This document shows, one piece after another, positions 43,191 through 52,235 of a stretch of DNA of 64,000 nucleotides (position 1 is the first letter of the stretch; every line of letters starts with the position of its first letter). The notes beneath the pieces were generated by a model that saw only the letters and a list, made by a program, of their open reading frames with translations, ran no database searches and was not told the DNA's origin. The position numbers were made by a program, and so were the translations under genes. This DNA comes from Pseudomonas sp. LBUM920. Its GTDB lineage: Bacteria; Pseudomonadota; Gammaproteobacteria; Pseudomonadales; Pseudomonadaceae. The stretch is from NCBI RefSeq assembly GCF_003852315.1, contig NZ_CP027762.1:3329501-3393500 (forward strand). The letters are read 5' to 3'.

Positions 43191-43964
43191 ATGATGATCC
43201 GCGCCTCACGTCTGGCCCCCACAGCCCTCGCCTCCCTGATCGCGGCCTTCGCCCTGGGCTCGGCGCAGGCCGACGAAGTGCAGGTGGCCGTGGCCGCCAA
43301 CTTCACCGCGCCGATCCAGGCGATCGCCGCCGACTTCGAGAAAGACACCGGCCACAAACTGGTTGCGGCCTATGGCGCCACCGGCCAGTTCTACACGCAG
43401 ATCAAGAACGGCGCGCCGTTCGAAGTGTTCCTCAGCGCAGATGACACCACGCCTAAAAAGCTCGATGACGAAGGCGCGACCGTCAAAGGTTCACGCTTCA
43501 CCTACGCGGTCGGCACCCTGGCGCTGTGGTCGGCCAAGGAAGGCTACGTCGATGCCAAAGGCGAGGTGCTGAAGAAAAACCAATACCAGCACTTGTCGAT
43601 CGCCGACCCCAAAACTGCACCCTACGGCCTCGCCGCCACTCAAGTGCTGGCCAAGGAAGGTCTGAGCGAGCAGGTCGCAGACAAGCTGGTCACCGGGCAG
43701 AACATCACCCAAGCCTTCCAGTTCGTTTCCACCGGCAACGCTGAACTGGGCTTCGTCGCCCTGTCGCAGATCTACAAGGACGGCAAAGTCACCAGCGGTT
43801 CGGCGTGGATCGTGCCCGCCTCGCTGCACGATCCGATCAAGCAAGACGCGGTGATCCTCGCCAAAGGCAAGGACAGTGCCGCGGCCAAAGCCCTGGTCGA
43901 CTACCTCAAAGGCCCGAAAGCCGCTGCGGTGATCAAGTCCTACGGTTATGAGCTGGCCCAGTAA
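43191..43964 (+). CDS. modA: Molybdate ABC transporter substrate-binding protein
   Basis: A 257-residue periplasmic protein capturing molybdate (and tungstate). Signal peptide ends about residue 25 (GSAQA/DE). Mature ModA signature: VAVAANFTAPIQAIAADFEKDTGHKLVAAYGATGQFYTQIKNGAPFEVFLSAD. AAGGAG precedes an ATGATG pair. First gene of a tight modABC operon with a ModE-type operator upstream. Confidence 0.96.
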   Translation: MMIRASRLAPTALASLIAAFALGSAQADEVQVAVAANFTAPIQAIAADFEKDTGHKLVAAYGATGQFYTQIKNGAPFEVFLSADDTTPKKLDDEGATVKGSRFTYAVGTLALWSAKEGYVDAKGEVLKKNQYQHLSIADPKTAPYGLAATQVLAKEGLSEQVADKLVTGQNITQAFQFVSTGNAELGFVALSQIYKDGKVTSGSAWIVPASLHDPIKQDAVILAKGKDSAAAKALVDYLKGPKAAAVIKSYGYELAQ

Positions 43965-44645
43965 ATGCCGCTGTCGAGTGCCGATTTTTCCGCGATCTGG
44001 TTGACGGTCAAACTGGCGTCACTGACCACTGTGATCCTGCTGGTCATCGGCACTCCGATTGCCCTGTGGCTGTCGCGCACCCGTTCCTGGTGGCGCGGCC
44101 CCATCGGCGCAATCGTCGCCCTGCCGTTGGTATTACCGCCAACGGTCATCGGGTTTTACCTGCTGTTGACCATGGGGCCCAATGGCTATTTCGGCCAATT
44201 CACCCAATGGCTGGGCCTGGGCACCCTGACCTTCAGTTTCACCGGGCTGGTACTGGGCTCGGTGATCTACTCCATGCCGTTTGTGGTGCAGCCGTTGCAT
44301 AACGCCTTCGGCGCTATCGGTACCCGCCCACTGGAAGTGGCCGCGACCTTGCGCGCCAATCCGTGGGACACCTTTTTCACGGTGATCCTGCCCCTGGCCC
44401 GCCCGGGGTTTATCACCGCGTCGATTCTCGGCTTTGCGCACACCGTCGGTGAATTCGGCGTGGTGCTGATGATCGGCGGCAATATCCCCAACAAAACCCG
44501 CGTGGTCTCGGTGCAGATCTACGACCACGTCGAAGCCATGGAATACGCCCAGGCGCACTGGCTGGCCGGCTCCATGGTGGTGTTCGCCTTCCTCGTGTTG
44601 CTGGCGCTTTACTCCAGCCGTAAAACCAAGATGGGCTGGAGCTGA
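43965..44645 (+). CDS. modB: Molybdate ABC transporter permease
   Basis: A 226-residue inner-membrane permease with about five helices. The ABC-contact EAA loop is visible: EVAATLRANPWDTFFTVILPLARPGFITASILGFAHTVGEFG. Start codon abuts the modA stop (TAAATG), so translation is coupled. Normal length for ModB. Confidence 0.96.
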   Translation: MPLSSADFSAIWLTVKLASLTTVILLVIGTPIALWLSRTRSWWRGPIGAIVALPLVLPPTVIGFYLLLTMGPNGYFGQFTQWLGLGTLTFSFTGLVLGSVIYSMPFVVQPLHNAFGAIGTRPLEVAATLRANPWDTFFTVILPLARPGFITASILGFAHTVGEFGVVLMIGGNIPNKTRVVSVQIYDHVEAMEYAQAHWLAGSMVVFAFLVLLALYSSRKTKMGWS

Positions 44646-44650
44646 TCGCG

Positions 44651-45730
44651 ATGATTGAGGTACGCCTGAAACTGAACTACCCAGGCTTTGCGCTTGAAGT
44701 GGATTTGAAATTGCCCGGCCGTGGCGTCACCGCGTTGTACGGGCATTCCGGCTCGGGCAAGACCACCTGCCTGCGCTGTATCGCCGGGCTGGAGCGTGCC
44801 GAAGACGGCTTTGTGCAGATCAACGATCAAGTCTGGCAAGACAGCCGCAACGGGCTGTTTGTGCCACCGCACAAACGTGCCTTGGGTTATGTGTTCCAGG
44901 AGGCGAGCCTGTTTCCACATCTGTCGGTGCGGGCCAACCTGGAATTCGGCTTCAAGCGTATTGCTCGTCAGCAGCGGCGCGTGGACATGGCTCACGCCAC
45001 CGAACTGCTGGGCATTGCTCATTTGCTCGACCGCCACCCGCAGCATTTGTCCGGGGGTGAACGCCAACGCATCGGCATCGCCCGCGCGCTGCTCACCAGT
45101 CCCCAATTACTGTTGATGGATGAACCCTTGGCGGCGCTGGACAGCAAACGCAAAAGTGAAATTTTGCCGTACCTCGAACGCCTGCACGATGAGCTCGATA
45201 TCCCCGTGCTGTACGTCAGCCATGCCCAGGACGAAGTGGCGCGGCTGGCCGATCACATCGTGTTACTCAGTGACGGCCAGGTGCTGGCCAGCGGCCCCAT
45301 CGGTGAAACCCTGGCGCGGCTCGATTTGCCCATGGCCCTGGGTGACGATGCCGGGGTAGTGATCAATGGCAGCGTCAGTGCCTACGACACGCACTACCAA
45401 CTGCTGACGCTGCAATTGCCCGACAGTGCGTTATCGATGCGCGTTGCCCATGCGCCGTTGGCACTGGGCAAACAGTTGCGCATCAAGGTACAGGCACGGG
45501 ATGTCAGCCTCAGCCTGCAGGCGCAGGAACCCAGCAGCATCCTCAATCGCTTGCCGGTGACGGTGACCGGGGAGATCTCTGCCGACAACAACGCCCATGT
45601 GCTGGTGCGCCTCGACGCCGGCGGCACGCCGTTGCTGGCGCGCATCACGCGGTTTTCCCGCGACCAGTTGCAGCTGCATCCCGGCCAGGCGCTGTGGGCG
45701 CAAATCAAGGCGGTGGCGGTGCTGGCTTAA
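44651..45730 (+). CDS. modC: Molybdate ABC transporter ATP-binding protein
   Basis: A 359-residue ATPase. Walker A is GHSGSGKT, the Q-loop lies in GYVFQEASLFPHL, the signature is LSGGERQRIGIARALL and Walker B is LLLMDEPLAALD. A C-terminal TOBE (mop-like) domain (about 290-359) binds molybdate in relatives and can inhibit transport. Five nt after modB. Last gene of modABC. Confidence 0.96.
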   Translation: MIEVRLKLNYPGFALEVDLKLPGRGVTALYGHSGSGKTTCLRCIAGLERAEDGFVQINDQVWQDSRNGLFVPPHKRALGYVFQEASLFPHLSVRANLEFGFKRIARQQRRVDMAHATELLGIAHLLDRHPQHLSGGERQRIGIARALLTSPQLLLMDEPLAALDSKRKSEILPYLERLHDELDIPVLYVSHAQDEVARLADHIVLLSDGQVLASGPIGETLARLDLPMALGDDAGVVINGSVSAYDTHYQLLTLQLPDSALSMRVAHAPLALGKQLRIKVQARDVSLSLQAQEPSSILNRLPVTVTGEISADNNAHVLVRLDAGGTPLLARITRFSRDQLQLHPGQALWAQIKAVAVLA

Positions 45731-45803
45731 GAATTTGGCACGAGCGCAAAACCCTGCGGTCAATCAGACATACCGGCCTGATTACTGCCAAGGAATTTGC
45801 ACC

Positions 45804-46853
45804 ATGCCCGACTCCGCGTTGCTTGCCGACCTGCCCCGCGATCTGCATTACGTTGACGACACCCAACCGGGTATCCGCCGCAAGAAGCTGCGCGGCAAGT
45901 TTCAGTATTTCGACGCCAACGGTGAGCGCATCACCGATGCCGACGAAATCAAACGCCTGAACTCATTGGCTGTGCCACCCGCCTACACCGACGTGTGGAT
46001 CTGCGCCGACCCGCGCGGCCACTTGCAAGCCACCGGCCGCGATGCCCGTGGCCGCAAGCAATACCGCTACCACCCGCGCTGGCGTGAGGTGCGCGACACC
46101 GACAAGTATTCGCGCCTGCAACAGTTCGGCAATGCATTGCCGAAACTGCGCGCGCAACTGGAAGCACAAATTGCCGCGCCCGGTTTCACCCGCGAAAAAG
46201 TCCTGGCCACCGTGGTGATGCTGCTCGATGCCACGCTGATTCGCGTGGGCAACACTCAATACGCGCGGGACAATAAATCCTACGGCCTGACCACGCTGCG
46301 CACCCGTCATGTCGACATCAAGGGCAGCGAGATACTGTTCCAGTTTCGCGGCAAGAGCGGCGTCGAGCATCAGGTCAGCGTCAAGGACCGGCGCCTGGCC
46401 ACGGTGGTCAAGCGTTGCCTGGAATTGCCAGGGCAAAATCTGTTTCAGTACCTGGATGAAGACGGTGAGCGGCATACCGTCAGCTCCCATGACGTCAACG
46501 CTTACCTGCACAGCCTCACCGGTGCCGACTTCACTGCCAAGGATTACCGCACCTGGGCAGGCACCGCCCTGGCCCTGGCGGTATTGCGCGAACTGGAGTG
46601 GCAACCGGAATCGGATGCCAAGCGGCATGTGGTCGCCATGGTCAAGGACGTCGCCAAGCAACTGGGCAATACCCCGGCGGTGTGCCGCAAGTGCTATATC
46701 CACCCTGCTGTGCTGGAGCATTTCAGCCTGGGCGAATTGTCCAAGCTGCCCAAGCCCCGGGTGCGCAAAGGCTTGAAAGCCGAAGAAGTTGCGCTGGCAA
46801 TGTTCCTCGAGCAATTGGCCGCGGACTTGCCGAAAAACGCCAAGGTGGGTTAG
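45804..46853 (+). CDS. Type IB DNA topoisomerase
   Basis: A 349-residue poxvirus-like topoisomerase I that relaxes supercoils through a 3'-phosphotyrosine. N-terminal domain with RRKKLRGKFQYFDANGERI and the helper domain with RVGNTQYARDNKSYGLTTLRTRHV, then KSGVEHQVSVKDRRLA and the active-site Tyr298 in CRKCYIHPAV. AAGGA precedes the ATG. The standard bacterial length. Follows modC by 73 nt but is unlikely to be functionally linked. Confidence 0.93.
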   Translation: MPDSALLADLPRDLHYVDDTQPGIRRKKLRGKFQYFDANGERITDADEIKRLNSLAVPPAYTDVWICADPRGHLQATGRDARGRKQYRYHPRWREVRDTDKYSRLQQFGNALPKLRAQLEAQIAAPGFTREKVLATVVMLLDATLIRVGNTQYARDNKSYGLTTLRTRHVDIKGSEILFQFRGKSGVEHQVSVKDRRLATVVKRCLELPGQNLFQYLDEDGERHTVSSHDVNAYLHSLTGADFTAKDYRTWAGTALALAVLRELEWQPESDAKRHVVAMVKDVAKQLGNTPAVCRKCYIHPAVLEHFSLGELSKLPKPRVRKGLKAEEVALAMFLEQLAADLPKNAKVG

Positions 46854-46977
46854 CCTTTGCGCCTCCTCTGAATCACGGGATGCACGCCGACGTGAACAAC
46901 TAAGCCTTCCAAAATGTATCTGCAACGAGCCGCCTGGCGCGCTTGTTGGCCTGTCCGACATTTTTTTGGAGGTGCTG

Positions 46978-48612
46978 ATGACTGACGTCAAACGGCCGCC
47001 CGTACTCGTTTCATTGCAACACGTGTCCTTGCAGTTCGCCGATGGCGAAACCCTGCTGAACGACCTCAACCTGTCGATCGATCACACCCCCACCGGGATT
47101 GTCGGGCGTAATGGCCGGGGCAAAAGCCTGCTCGCCAAGCTGCTCGCCGGTTTGCTGACGCCCACTGCCGGCACGTTGAAAAGCTCGGCCAGCGTGGCAT
47201 ATGTGCCGCAGGCGCTGGCGGTTCAACCGGGCGAAACCGTCGCCGATGTCACCGGCACCGCGCAGGTGTTGGCCGCCCTTGAGCGACTGGCCCACGGTGA
47301 GGCCCGCGCGGATGATCTGGCGCTGGTCGATGATCGGTGGGACCTTGCCGAACGCCTGCGCACCGCGCTGGGTGCAGCCGGGTTGCATCGACTCGACGCT
47401 GCCACGCCAGCCGATCAACTCAGTGGCGGCCAACTGGCCAGGGTTGCGGTGATCGGTGCGCTGCTGGCCGCGCCGCAGTTGTTGATTCTCGATGAGCCAA
47501 CCAACCACCTCGACAGCGCCGGCCGTGACTGGCTGCTGCGCACGCTGGCAGCCTGGCCCGGCGGCCTGGTGGTGGTCAGCCATGACCGGCAACTGCTCAA
47601 TGCAATGGCGCGCATCATCGAGCTGTCGCCGCTTGGCGCGCAGGTGTATGGCGGCAACTACGATGCCTATCGCTTGCAACGCGACAGCGAACAGCATGCG
47701 GCCGTGGCCGCCCTGGAACACGCCCGCCTGGCGCGCAGCCGCGAACGCAAACGTCTGCAGAAAGATCATGACAACCTGCAGCGCAACGCCGCCCGCGCAC
47801 GTAAGCACGCAGAAACCGCGAATGTCACCGGGTTCACCAAAGCCCGCTGGAAGGGCGCCGCCAAGGAGATCGTCAGCAGCGTGCGCAGCGCGCATCACGC
47901 GTATAAACACGCGCTCGATGCGCAGGTACGCCAAGCCCATGAGCGTGTGGAGGATCAATCGCCCACGCTGCTGGCGCTGCCCGGTTCAGTATTGCCCAAT
48001 GGCCGCCAGGTTCTAAGCGTGGAAAACGCTCAACTGCCATGGCTTGATCCGCACCATGCCTGCAGCTACGTCACGCTCAACCTGGCGGGCCCGGTGCGCA
48101 TGGCCGTGCGCGGGCCGAACGGGTGCGGCAAATCCACGTTGCTCAAGGCGCTTGCGGGCCAATGGCCGGTGGTCAGTGGCGAATGCACCGTGCATGTGGC
48201 CAGTGCCTATATCGACCAGCACCTGGCACTGCTGGATGGCAACCGTAGTATCGTCGAACAGCTCAACCTGCTCGACACCCCTCTGGCCGAAGCCGAGCTG
48301 CGCACGCGTTTGGCGTTGCTGCAACTGGATGCCTTGCGGGTGACTCAACCCACCCGCCACTTGAGCGGCGGCGAGCGCTTAAAGGCCGCGATGGCGATTG
48401 CCTTGTGGCGCGAGGTGCCGGCGCAACTGCTGTTGCTGGACGAGCCGACCAACCATCTGGACCTTGAATCCGTGCTGGCCTTTGAGCAGGCGTTGCAAGG
48501 TTTTACTGGGGCGATGGTGGTGGTGTCCCATGACGAGACGTTCGTGCAAGCCCTCGGGCCGACGCACCTTTTGACCTGGCAGCGTCAGGGCTGGCGACTG
48601 GAGTGTGTCTGA
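46978..48612 (+). CDS. ABC-F family ATPase
   Basis: A 544-residue soluble protein with two ABC ATPase domains and no membrane part, as in ABC-F translation factors. First domain: Walker A GRNGRGKS (43-50), signature LSGGQLARV, Walker B LLILDEPTNHLD. A charged linker (LARSRERKRLQKDHDNLQRNAARARKHA) follows. Second domain: Walker A GPNGCGKST (about 379-386), signature LSGGERLKAA, Walker B LLLLDEPTNHLD. Acts on the ribosome; whether housekeeping or antibiotic-protective cannot be told. The ATG has GGAGG 4 nt upstream. Confidence 0.9.
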   Translation: MTDVKRPPVLVSLQHVSLQFADGETLLNDLNLSIDHTPTGIVGRNGRGKSLLAKLLAGLLTPTAGTLKSSASVAYVPQALAVQPGETVADVTGTAQVLAALERLAHGEARADDLALVDDRWDLAERLRTALGAAGLHRLDAATPADQLSGGQLARVAVIGALLAAPQLLILDEPTNHLDSAGRDWLLRTLAAWPGGLVVVSHDRQLLNAMARIIELSPLGAQVYGGNYDAYRLQRDSEQHAAVAALEHARLARSRERKRLQKDHDNLQRNAARARKHAETANVTGFTKARWKGAAKEIVSSVRSAHHAYKHALDAQVRQAHERVEDQSPTLLALPGSVLPNGRQVLSVENAQLPWLDPHHACSYVTLNLAGPVRMAVRGPNGCGKSTLLKALAGQWPVVSGECTVHVASAYIDQHLALLDGNRSIVEQLNLLDTPLAEAELRTRLALLQLDALRVTQPTRHLSGGERLKAAMAIALWREVPAQLLLLDEPTNHLDLESVLAFEQALQGFTGAMVVVSHDETFVQALGPTHLLTWQRQGWRLECV

Positions 48613-48681
48613 GGTCATTGCGCGCGCAACCAAAGCGTCCTACGGTGGTGGCCGAATAATCTCACCGAGGAACATGGGGCC

Positions 48682-49386
48682 ATGCTGCCTTCATCGCGCA
48701 AACCCTACGCCAACGCCGCACTCGCCCACCGCCAACGCTGGCGTGGGCGCGTCGGCTTGATGCTGGTGGCCAGCCTATCCGTGCTGGCCGGCATGACCGA
48801 TGCGATAGGCTTTATGGCCAGCGGCGATTTTGTTTCGTTCATGAGCGGTAACACCACGCGCCTGGCCGTGGCAATCAGCGCAGGCGACCTGGGCCTCACC
48901 GGACGGTTGTTGCTGCTGGTCGCAACATTTGTCGTCGGCAACGCCCTGGGTGTGGTGATCAGCCGCCTCAGCCGTCGGCACGCGCTGCCCTTGCTGCTGT
49001 GCATTGCGGCTTTGCTGTGCGGCGGCGCGGTGTGGCCCTTCGACGACACCTTGCCTGCGCTGCTGGCAGCGATTGTGGCGATGGGTATGCTCAATGCTGC
49101 TGTGGAAGAGGTAAACGGTTTGCCGGTGGGCCTGACTTATGTGACGGGCGCCCTCTCGCGCTTCGGCCGCGGGCTGGGCCGCTGGATGCTGGGAGAACGG
49201 CGCAATGGCTGGAGGGTGCAACTGATTCCGTGGGCCGGCATGTTCGTGGGCGCGGTGATCGGCGCGGTGCTGGAGCACCAGCTCGGCCTGAAGGCGCTGC
49301 TGGTCAGTGGCGCGCTCGCCGCGTTGCTGGGCGTCGTGTCGCTGAAGATTCCGCGGCGCTGGCACTTGGGCTACATGCCACGCTAG
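48682..49386 (+). CDS. YoaK/DUF1275 family membrane protein
   Basis: A 234-residue inner-membrane protein with about six transmembrane helices. The DUF1275 pattern is clear: LVASLSVLAGMTDAIGFMASGDFVSFMSGNTTRLAVAI at the N-terminus and LPVGLTYVTGALSRFGRGLG in the middle. Possibly a transporter; function unsettled. Single gene. Confidence 0.88.
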   Translation: MLPSSRKPYANAALAHRQRWRGRVGLMLVASLSVLAGMTDAIGFMASGDFVSFMSGNTTRLAVAISAGDLGLTGRLLLLVATFVVGNALGVVISRLSRRHALPLLLCIAALLCGGAVWPFDDTLPALLAAIVAMGMLNAAVEEVNGLPVGLTYVTGALSRFGRGLGRWMLGERRNGWRVQLIPWAGMFVGAVIGAVLEHQLGLKALLVSGALAALLGVVSLKIPRRWHLGYMPR

Positions 49387-49528
49387 GAGAAACGAGGCCC
49401 GCTCGACGTTGCGGCCTCGACGTCCGTGTACTGGTAAAGAGCCATCACGTCGAGCGAGCGGGGGAATGATAAGCCAATGTCCGTCGGCTGTCCCGCCAGG
49501 CTTTTCCGAATATCACTTAGGCAAAGGA

Positions 49529-49882
49529 TTACAGGCAGGTCGCGAGCGCGGCCAGGCGACGCTTGGCAGGCATCGTGTCGGCAACGGCAAAGTAATTGAC
49601 GCTGGAACCGGCGCCGGCACTGCGCACGTCGACAAAATAATCGCCGCCGGTGGTGTACACGGTAAAACCGCCTGCTTCGATCGGCTCCTTGAAGCCTCCG
49701 GCGTCAACGCCAAATACCGCCTCGTCCTGCCAGCCGAACTGAATGCATTGGGCGACCACCAACGGCGTCTTGTCCGAGGCCAGCGTTTTGTACGGCACGC
49801 CGGTGCGCGCGTCGTTCATTTTCGAGCCCGCGCAACCGGACAGTACTGCCAGTGCCAATGCGCCAATTACCAGCTTTCGCAT
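49529..49882 (-). CDS. Putative lipoprotein, 117 aa
   Basis: A 117-residue protein with signal and lipobox AVLSGC (lipidated Cys about 17). The mature part: YKTLASDKTPLVVAQCIQFGWQDEAVFGVDAG and FTVYTTGGDYFVDVRSAGAGSSVNYFAVADT, ending with a short helix and Cys. Typical of small Pseudomonas envelope lipoproteins of unknown role. GGAGGCG ribosome site upstream. Confidence 0.78.
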   Translation of the reverse strand: MRKLVIGALALAVLSGCAGSKMNDARTGVPYKTLASDKTPLVVAQCIQFGWQDEAVFGVDAGGFKEPIEAGGFTVYTTGGDYFVDVRSAGAGSSVNYFAVADTMPAKRRLAALATCL

Positions 49883-49992
49883 GCCATCGCCTCCTTGGAA
49901 AAAAACGCGACTCTACCATTAGCAGGCGACACTCAAGGATTATTACGTCACGCTGTCGCCTACTTATGCCCCCGCTTGCCCCTGGAACCCCG

Positions 49993-50250
49993 ATGACGCC
50001 CAACGCCGAACGCTATAACCCGTCCACCGAGTACGCCGACAAGTTGATCAGCCGCATCAGCCAGACGCCGACGTGGATCGCCAAGCGCATCGGCGTCACC
50101 GACAAGCGCATCCGCTACATCCTTGATGGCGAACGCACGGTAAAAGGTGAAAGCACGCCGATCCAGATGACCTATACCGAGCAGTTCGCCCTGGAATGCC
50201 TGGCGGCGGAGGCCAAGGCCGAGAAGCCACCAAAACCTGCGGCCGAATGA
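49993..50250 (+). CDS. Small helix-turn-helix-like protein, 85 aa
   Basis: An 85-residue protein whose central part reads like a Cro-type helix-turn-helix: ISQTPTWIAKRIGVTDKRIRYILDGER. The C-terminus is an acidic helix (TYTEQFALECLAAEAKAEK). No partner gene. The ATG at 49993 was preferred over an in-frame ATG nine codons earlier because a GGA lies before it, though neither has a strong site. Probably a small regulator. Confidence 0.68.
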   Translation: MTPNAERYNPSTEYADKLISRISQTPTWIAKRIGVTDKRIRYILDGERTVKGESTPIQMTYTEQFALECLAAEAKAEKPPKPAAE

Positions 50251-50322
50251 ATTTAGTTTCACTGTGAAGGGCGCTCGCGCTGCCTATAGTTGGCAGGCTC
50301 ATTTTTAAGAAGTCTCCCTTCT

Positions 50323-50348
50323 GCCCGCCCTCCCGCGGGCTTTTTTTT
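50323..50348 (+). terminator. Intrinsic terminator
   Basis: GCCCGC-CCTCCC-GCGGGC followed by eight T; ends the small HTH gene. Confidence 0.85.
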
Positions 50349-50390
50349 GCCTGGGTGTCGGTGGGTGACCTCCAGCAACTCACCTGCGCA

Positions 50391-50702
50391 TCAGAGCCAC
50401 CAACGAAACACATAAAACAGCCCCATGCTCAACAGCACCGTGATCAACACGCTACGCGTCCAGAACATCAACGCCACCGCACAGATCCCCGCCAGCAAGT
50501 AAGGGTTGGCCGGACTCAGGTTGAGCTTATGCTCGGCGAGAAAAATGATCGGCCCGCAAATCGCCGTCAGCATTCCCGGCACCGCAAACCCGAGAAACTC
50601 GCGCGCGCCGCGATTGAGGCGCACCGGCAGGCGCGGCTCGATAAACAAGTAGCGGTTGAGAAATACCACCAGGCCCATGGCCACAATCATGATGTAGATC
50701 AT
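50391..50702 (-). CDS. azlD: AzlD family branched-chain amino acid exporter subunit
   Basis: A 103-residue inner-membrane protein with about four hydrophobic segments (IMIVAMGLVVFLNRYLFI, FLGFAVPGMLTAICGPIIFL, LLAGICAVALMFWTRSVLITVLLSMGLFYV). Small partner of AzlC in the two-component branched-chain amino acid exporter. Start chosen at 50702 so that it overlaps azlC by 4 nt, a sign of coupled translation. Confidence 0.88.
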   Translation of the reverse strand: MIYIMIVAMGLVVFLNRYLFIEPRLPVRLNRGAREFLGFAVPGMLTAICGPIIFLAEHKLNLSPANPYLLAGICAVALMFWTRSVLITVLLSMGLFYVFRWWL

Positions 50703-51394
50703 CGCTGCCCTACTCCCAGCCGCTTGCAGGCAAACCCTGCGCCCATCCCCAGCACGCCCGATACCACCACCGCCGACTCCCAGTGCAAGTAACTCAGCCA
50801 TACCGAACACAGCAGCGAGACCGCCACGCAGACCACCGTGGGCACATCGCGCACCACCGGCGTGATCAAGGCGATAAAAGTCGCAGCGATGGAAAACTCC
50901 AGCCCCAGCTGATCAAGCCCCGGAATGCTTTTGCCAAGCACGATGCCCGCCAGGGTGAAGAGGTTCCAGATGATGTAGAACGTCAGGCCGACGCCCAGCG
51001 CATACCAGCGATTGAAGGTCTGACGGTCATAGTGGTTGACCAGCGCGAAAAACTCGTCAGTCAGCAAAAAGCCCAGGCTCATGCGCCACCGTACATTGAG
51101 CGACGAGAGCGTCGGGCGCATGTGCATGCCGTAAAGCAAATGCTGGGATGTGAGCAGCAAGGTGGTCAGCACAATCGAGATCAGGCTGGCACCGCTCTTG
51201 ACCATGCCGATCGCCACCAACTGCGCGGCACCGGCGAACACAATGGCGGACAAACCCTGAGCTTGCAGCGGAGTAAATTGCGCATCAATCGCCATGGAGC
51301 CGGCCAACAATCCCCAGGGGGCACAGGCCAGAGACAGTGGAATAACGGCAAGGGCGCCGCGACCGAAGGCGTAATGAGGTAAGGCTGTAGGCAT
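50699..51394 (-). CDS. azlC: AzlC family branched-chain amino acid exporter subunit
   Basis: A 231-residue inner-membrane protein with about six to seven helices and the AzlC layout: RGALAVIPLSLACAPWGLLAGSMAIDAQFTPLQAQGLSAIVFAGAAQLVAIGM, TSQHLLYGMHMRP and LTDEFFALVNHY. With AzlD it forms a permease that exports branched-chain amino acids or analogues. No Lrp-type regulator is next to it. Confidence 0.92.
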   Translation of the reverse strand: MPTALPHYAFGRGALAVIPLSLACAPWGLLAGSMAIDAQFTPLQAQGLSAIVFAGAAQLVAIGMVKSGASLISIVLTTLLLTSQHLLYGMHMRPTLSSLNVRWRMSLGFLLTDEFFALVNHYDRQTFNRWYALGVGLTFYIIWNLFTLAGIVLGKSIPGLDQLGLEFSIAATFIALITPVVRDVPTVVCVAVSLLCSVWLSYLHWESAVVVSGVLGMGAGFACKRLGVGQR

Positions 51395-51465
51395 GGAGAC
51401 GGCTCATCGACAGACAGTCGACAAGCATGCCAGCGTGATACGGGGCTTGTCTTGAACGATCGTGC

Positions 51466-51681
51466 TCAGGCGAGTTTGACCGAGACCTGCTCCACCGAAT
51501 CACGCGCTTCGCGCAACTCATGGGCATCCTGGTTGAGCCGGTGAATGGTATTGAGCAGGCGTTGGCGCAGCACTTCATCGCCGAGTTTTTCGACGGCGCG
51601 CATCAGGTCAAACGCCGCAGTTTCATTATTGTCCGCGACAGAATCGAGGGTTTTGCGCAGGTTGCGAGTGGCACGGGTCAC
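51466..51681 (-). CDS. Small helical hypothetical protein, 71 aa
   Basis: A 71-residue all-helical protein: TRATRNLRKTLDSVADNNETAAFDLMRAVEKLGDEVLRQRLLNTIHRLNQDAHELREARDSVEQVS, with heptad-like spacing suggesting a coiled-coil dimer. AAGGAAGAA precedes the ATG. No family recognised; cytoplasmic. Confidence 0.68.
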   Translation of the reverse strand: MTRATRNLRKTLDSVADNNETAAFDLMRAVEKLGDEVLRQRLLNTIHRLNQDAHELREARDSVEQVSVKLA

Positions 51682-51799
51682 GCGAGTTCTTCCTTCATCA
51701 GCAATGGGCAGGCACTTTAGGACATTCGTGTTTCATTTTAATTTCAGACACTTGTGGCGGATTGTCGGGCATTTGATCCACGTCAACGGAATTCAGGAT

Positions 51800-51829
51800 T
51801 TGACCTACATATATGGCTATCCATATATT
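51800..51829 (+). promoter_or_regulatory. arsR promoter and palindromic operator
   Basis: A -35 like TTGACC and -10 like TATATT, 18 bp apart, enclose the perfect inverted repeat ATATATGG-CTAT-CCATATAT (51809-51828). An ArsR dimer bound there would cover the promoter. Lies 31 bp before arsR. Confidence 0.82.
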
Positions 51830-51859
51830 CACCCGGCCATCCATACGAAGACCTCGATC

Positions 51860-52216
51860 ATGTCCGCTCCCCTCTCCGCGCCCGAGCTGTTCAAATGCCT
51901 GGCCGATGCCACCCGCGTACGGTTGACGTTATTGATCCTGCGCGAGGGCGAACTTTGCGTGTGCGAACTGATCCATGCTCTTGGCGACAGTCAACCGAAA
52001 ATCTCCCGCCACCTGGCGCAACTGCGCAGTGGCGGGCTGTTGCTGGACCGTCGCCAGGGTCAATGGATCTACTACCGCATCAACCCGGCACTGCCCGAGT
52101 GGGTGACCCAAGTGCTGGACATTACCTTGCAAGCTAACCAGCCATGGTTGCAAAACGACGCGCAGCGTCTTGATGCAATGGGCGACAGACCACAACGGGC
52201 CAGCACCTGCTGCTGA
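51860..52216 (+). CDS. arsR: ArsR family arsenic-responsive repressor
   Basis: A 118-residue winged-helix repressor. Helix 3 carries the As(III) sensor CVC in ELCVCELIHAL, continuing into the recognition helix GDSQPKISRHLAQLRSGGLL; the wing is RRQGQWIYYRI. Extra Cys at the C-terminal end (STCC) may contribute a thiol. Arsenite binding should release the operator upstream and allow arsRB transcription. arsB starts 20 nt after. Confidence 0.95.
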   Translation: MSAPLSAPELFKCLADATRVRLTLLILREGELCVCELIHALGDSQPKISRHLAQLRSGGLLLDRRQGQWIYYRINPALPEWVTQVLDITLQANQPWLQNDAQRLDAMGDRPQRASTCC

Positions 52217-52235
52217 GCCATCGGAGCGTTTATTC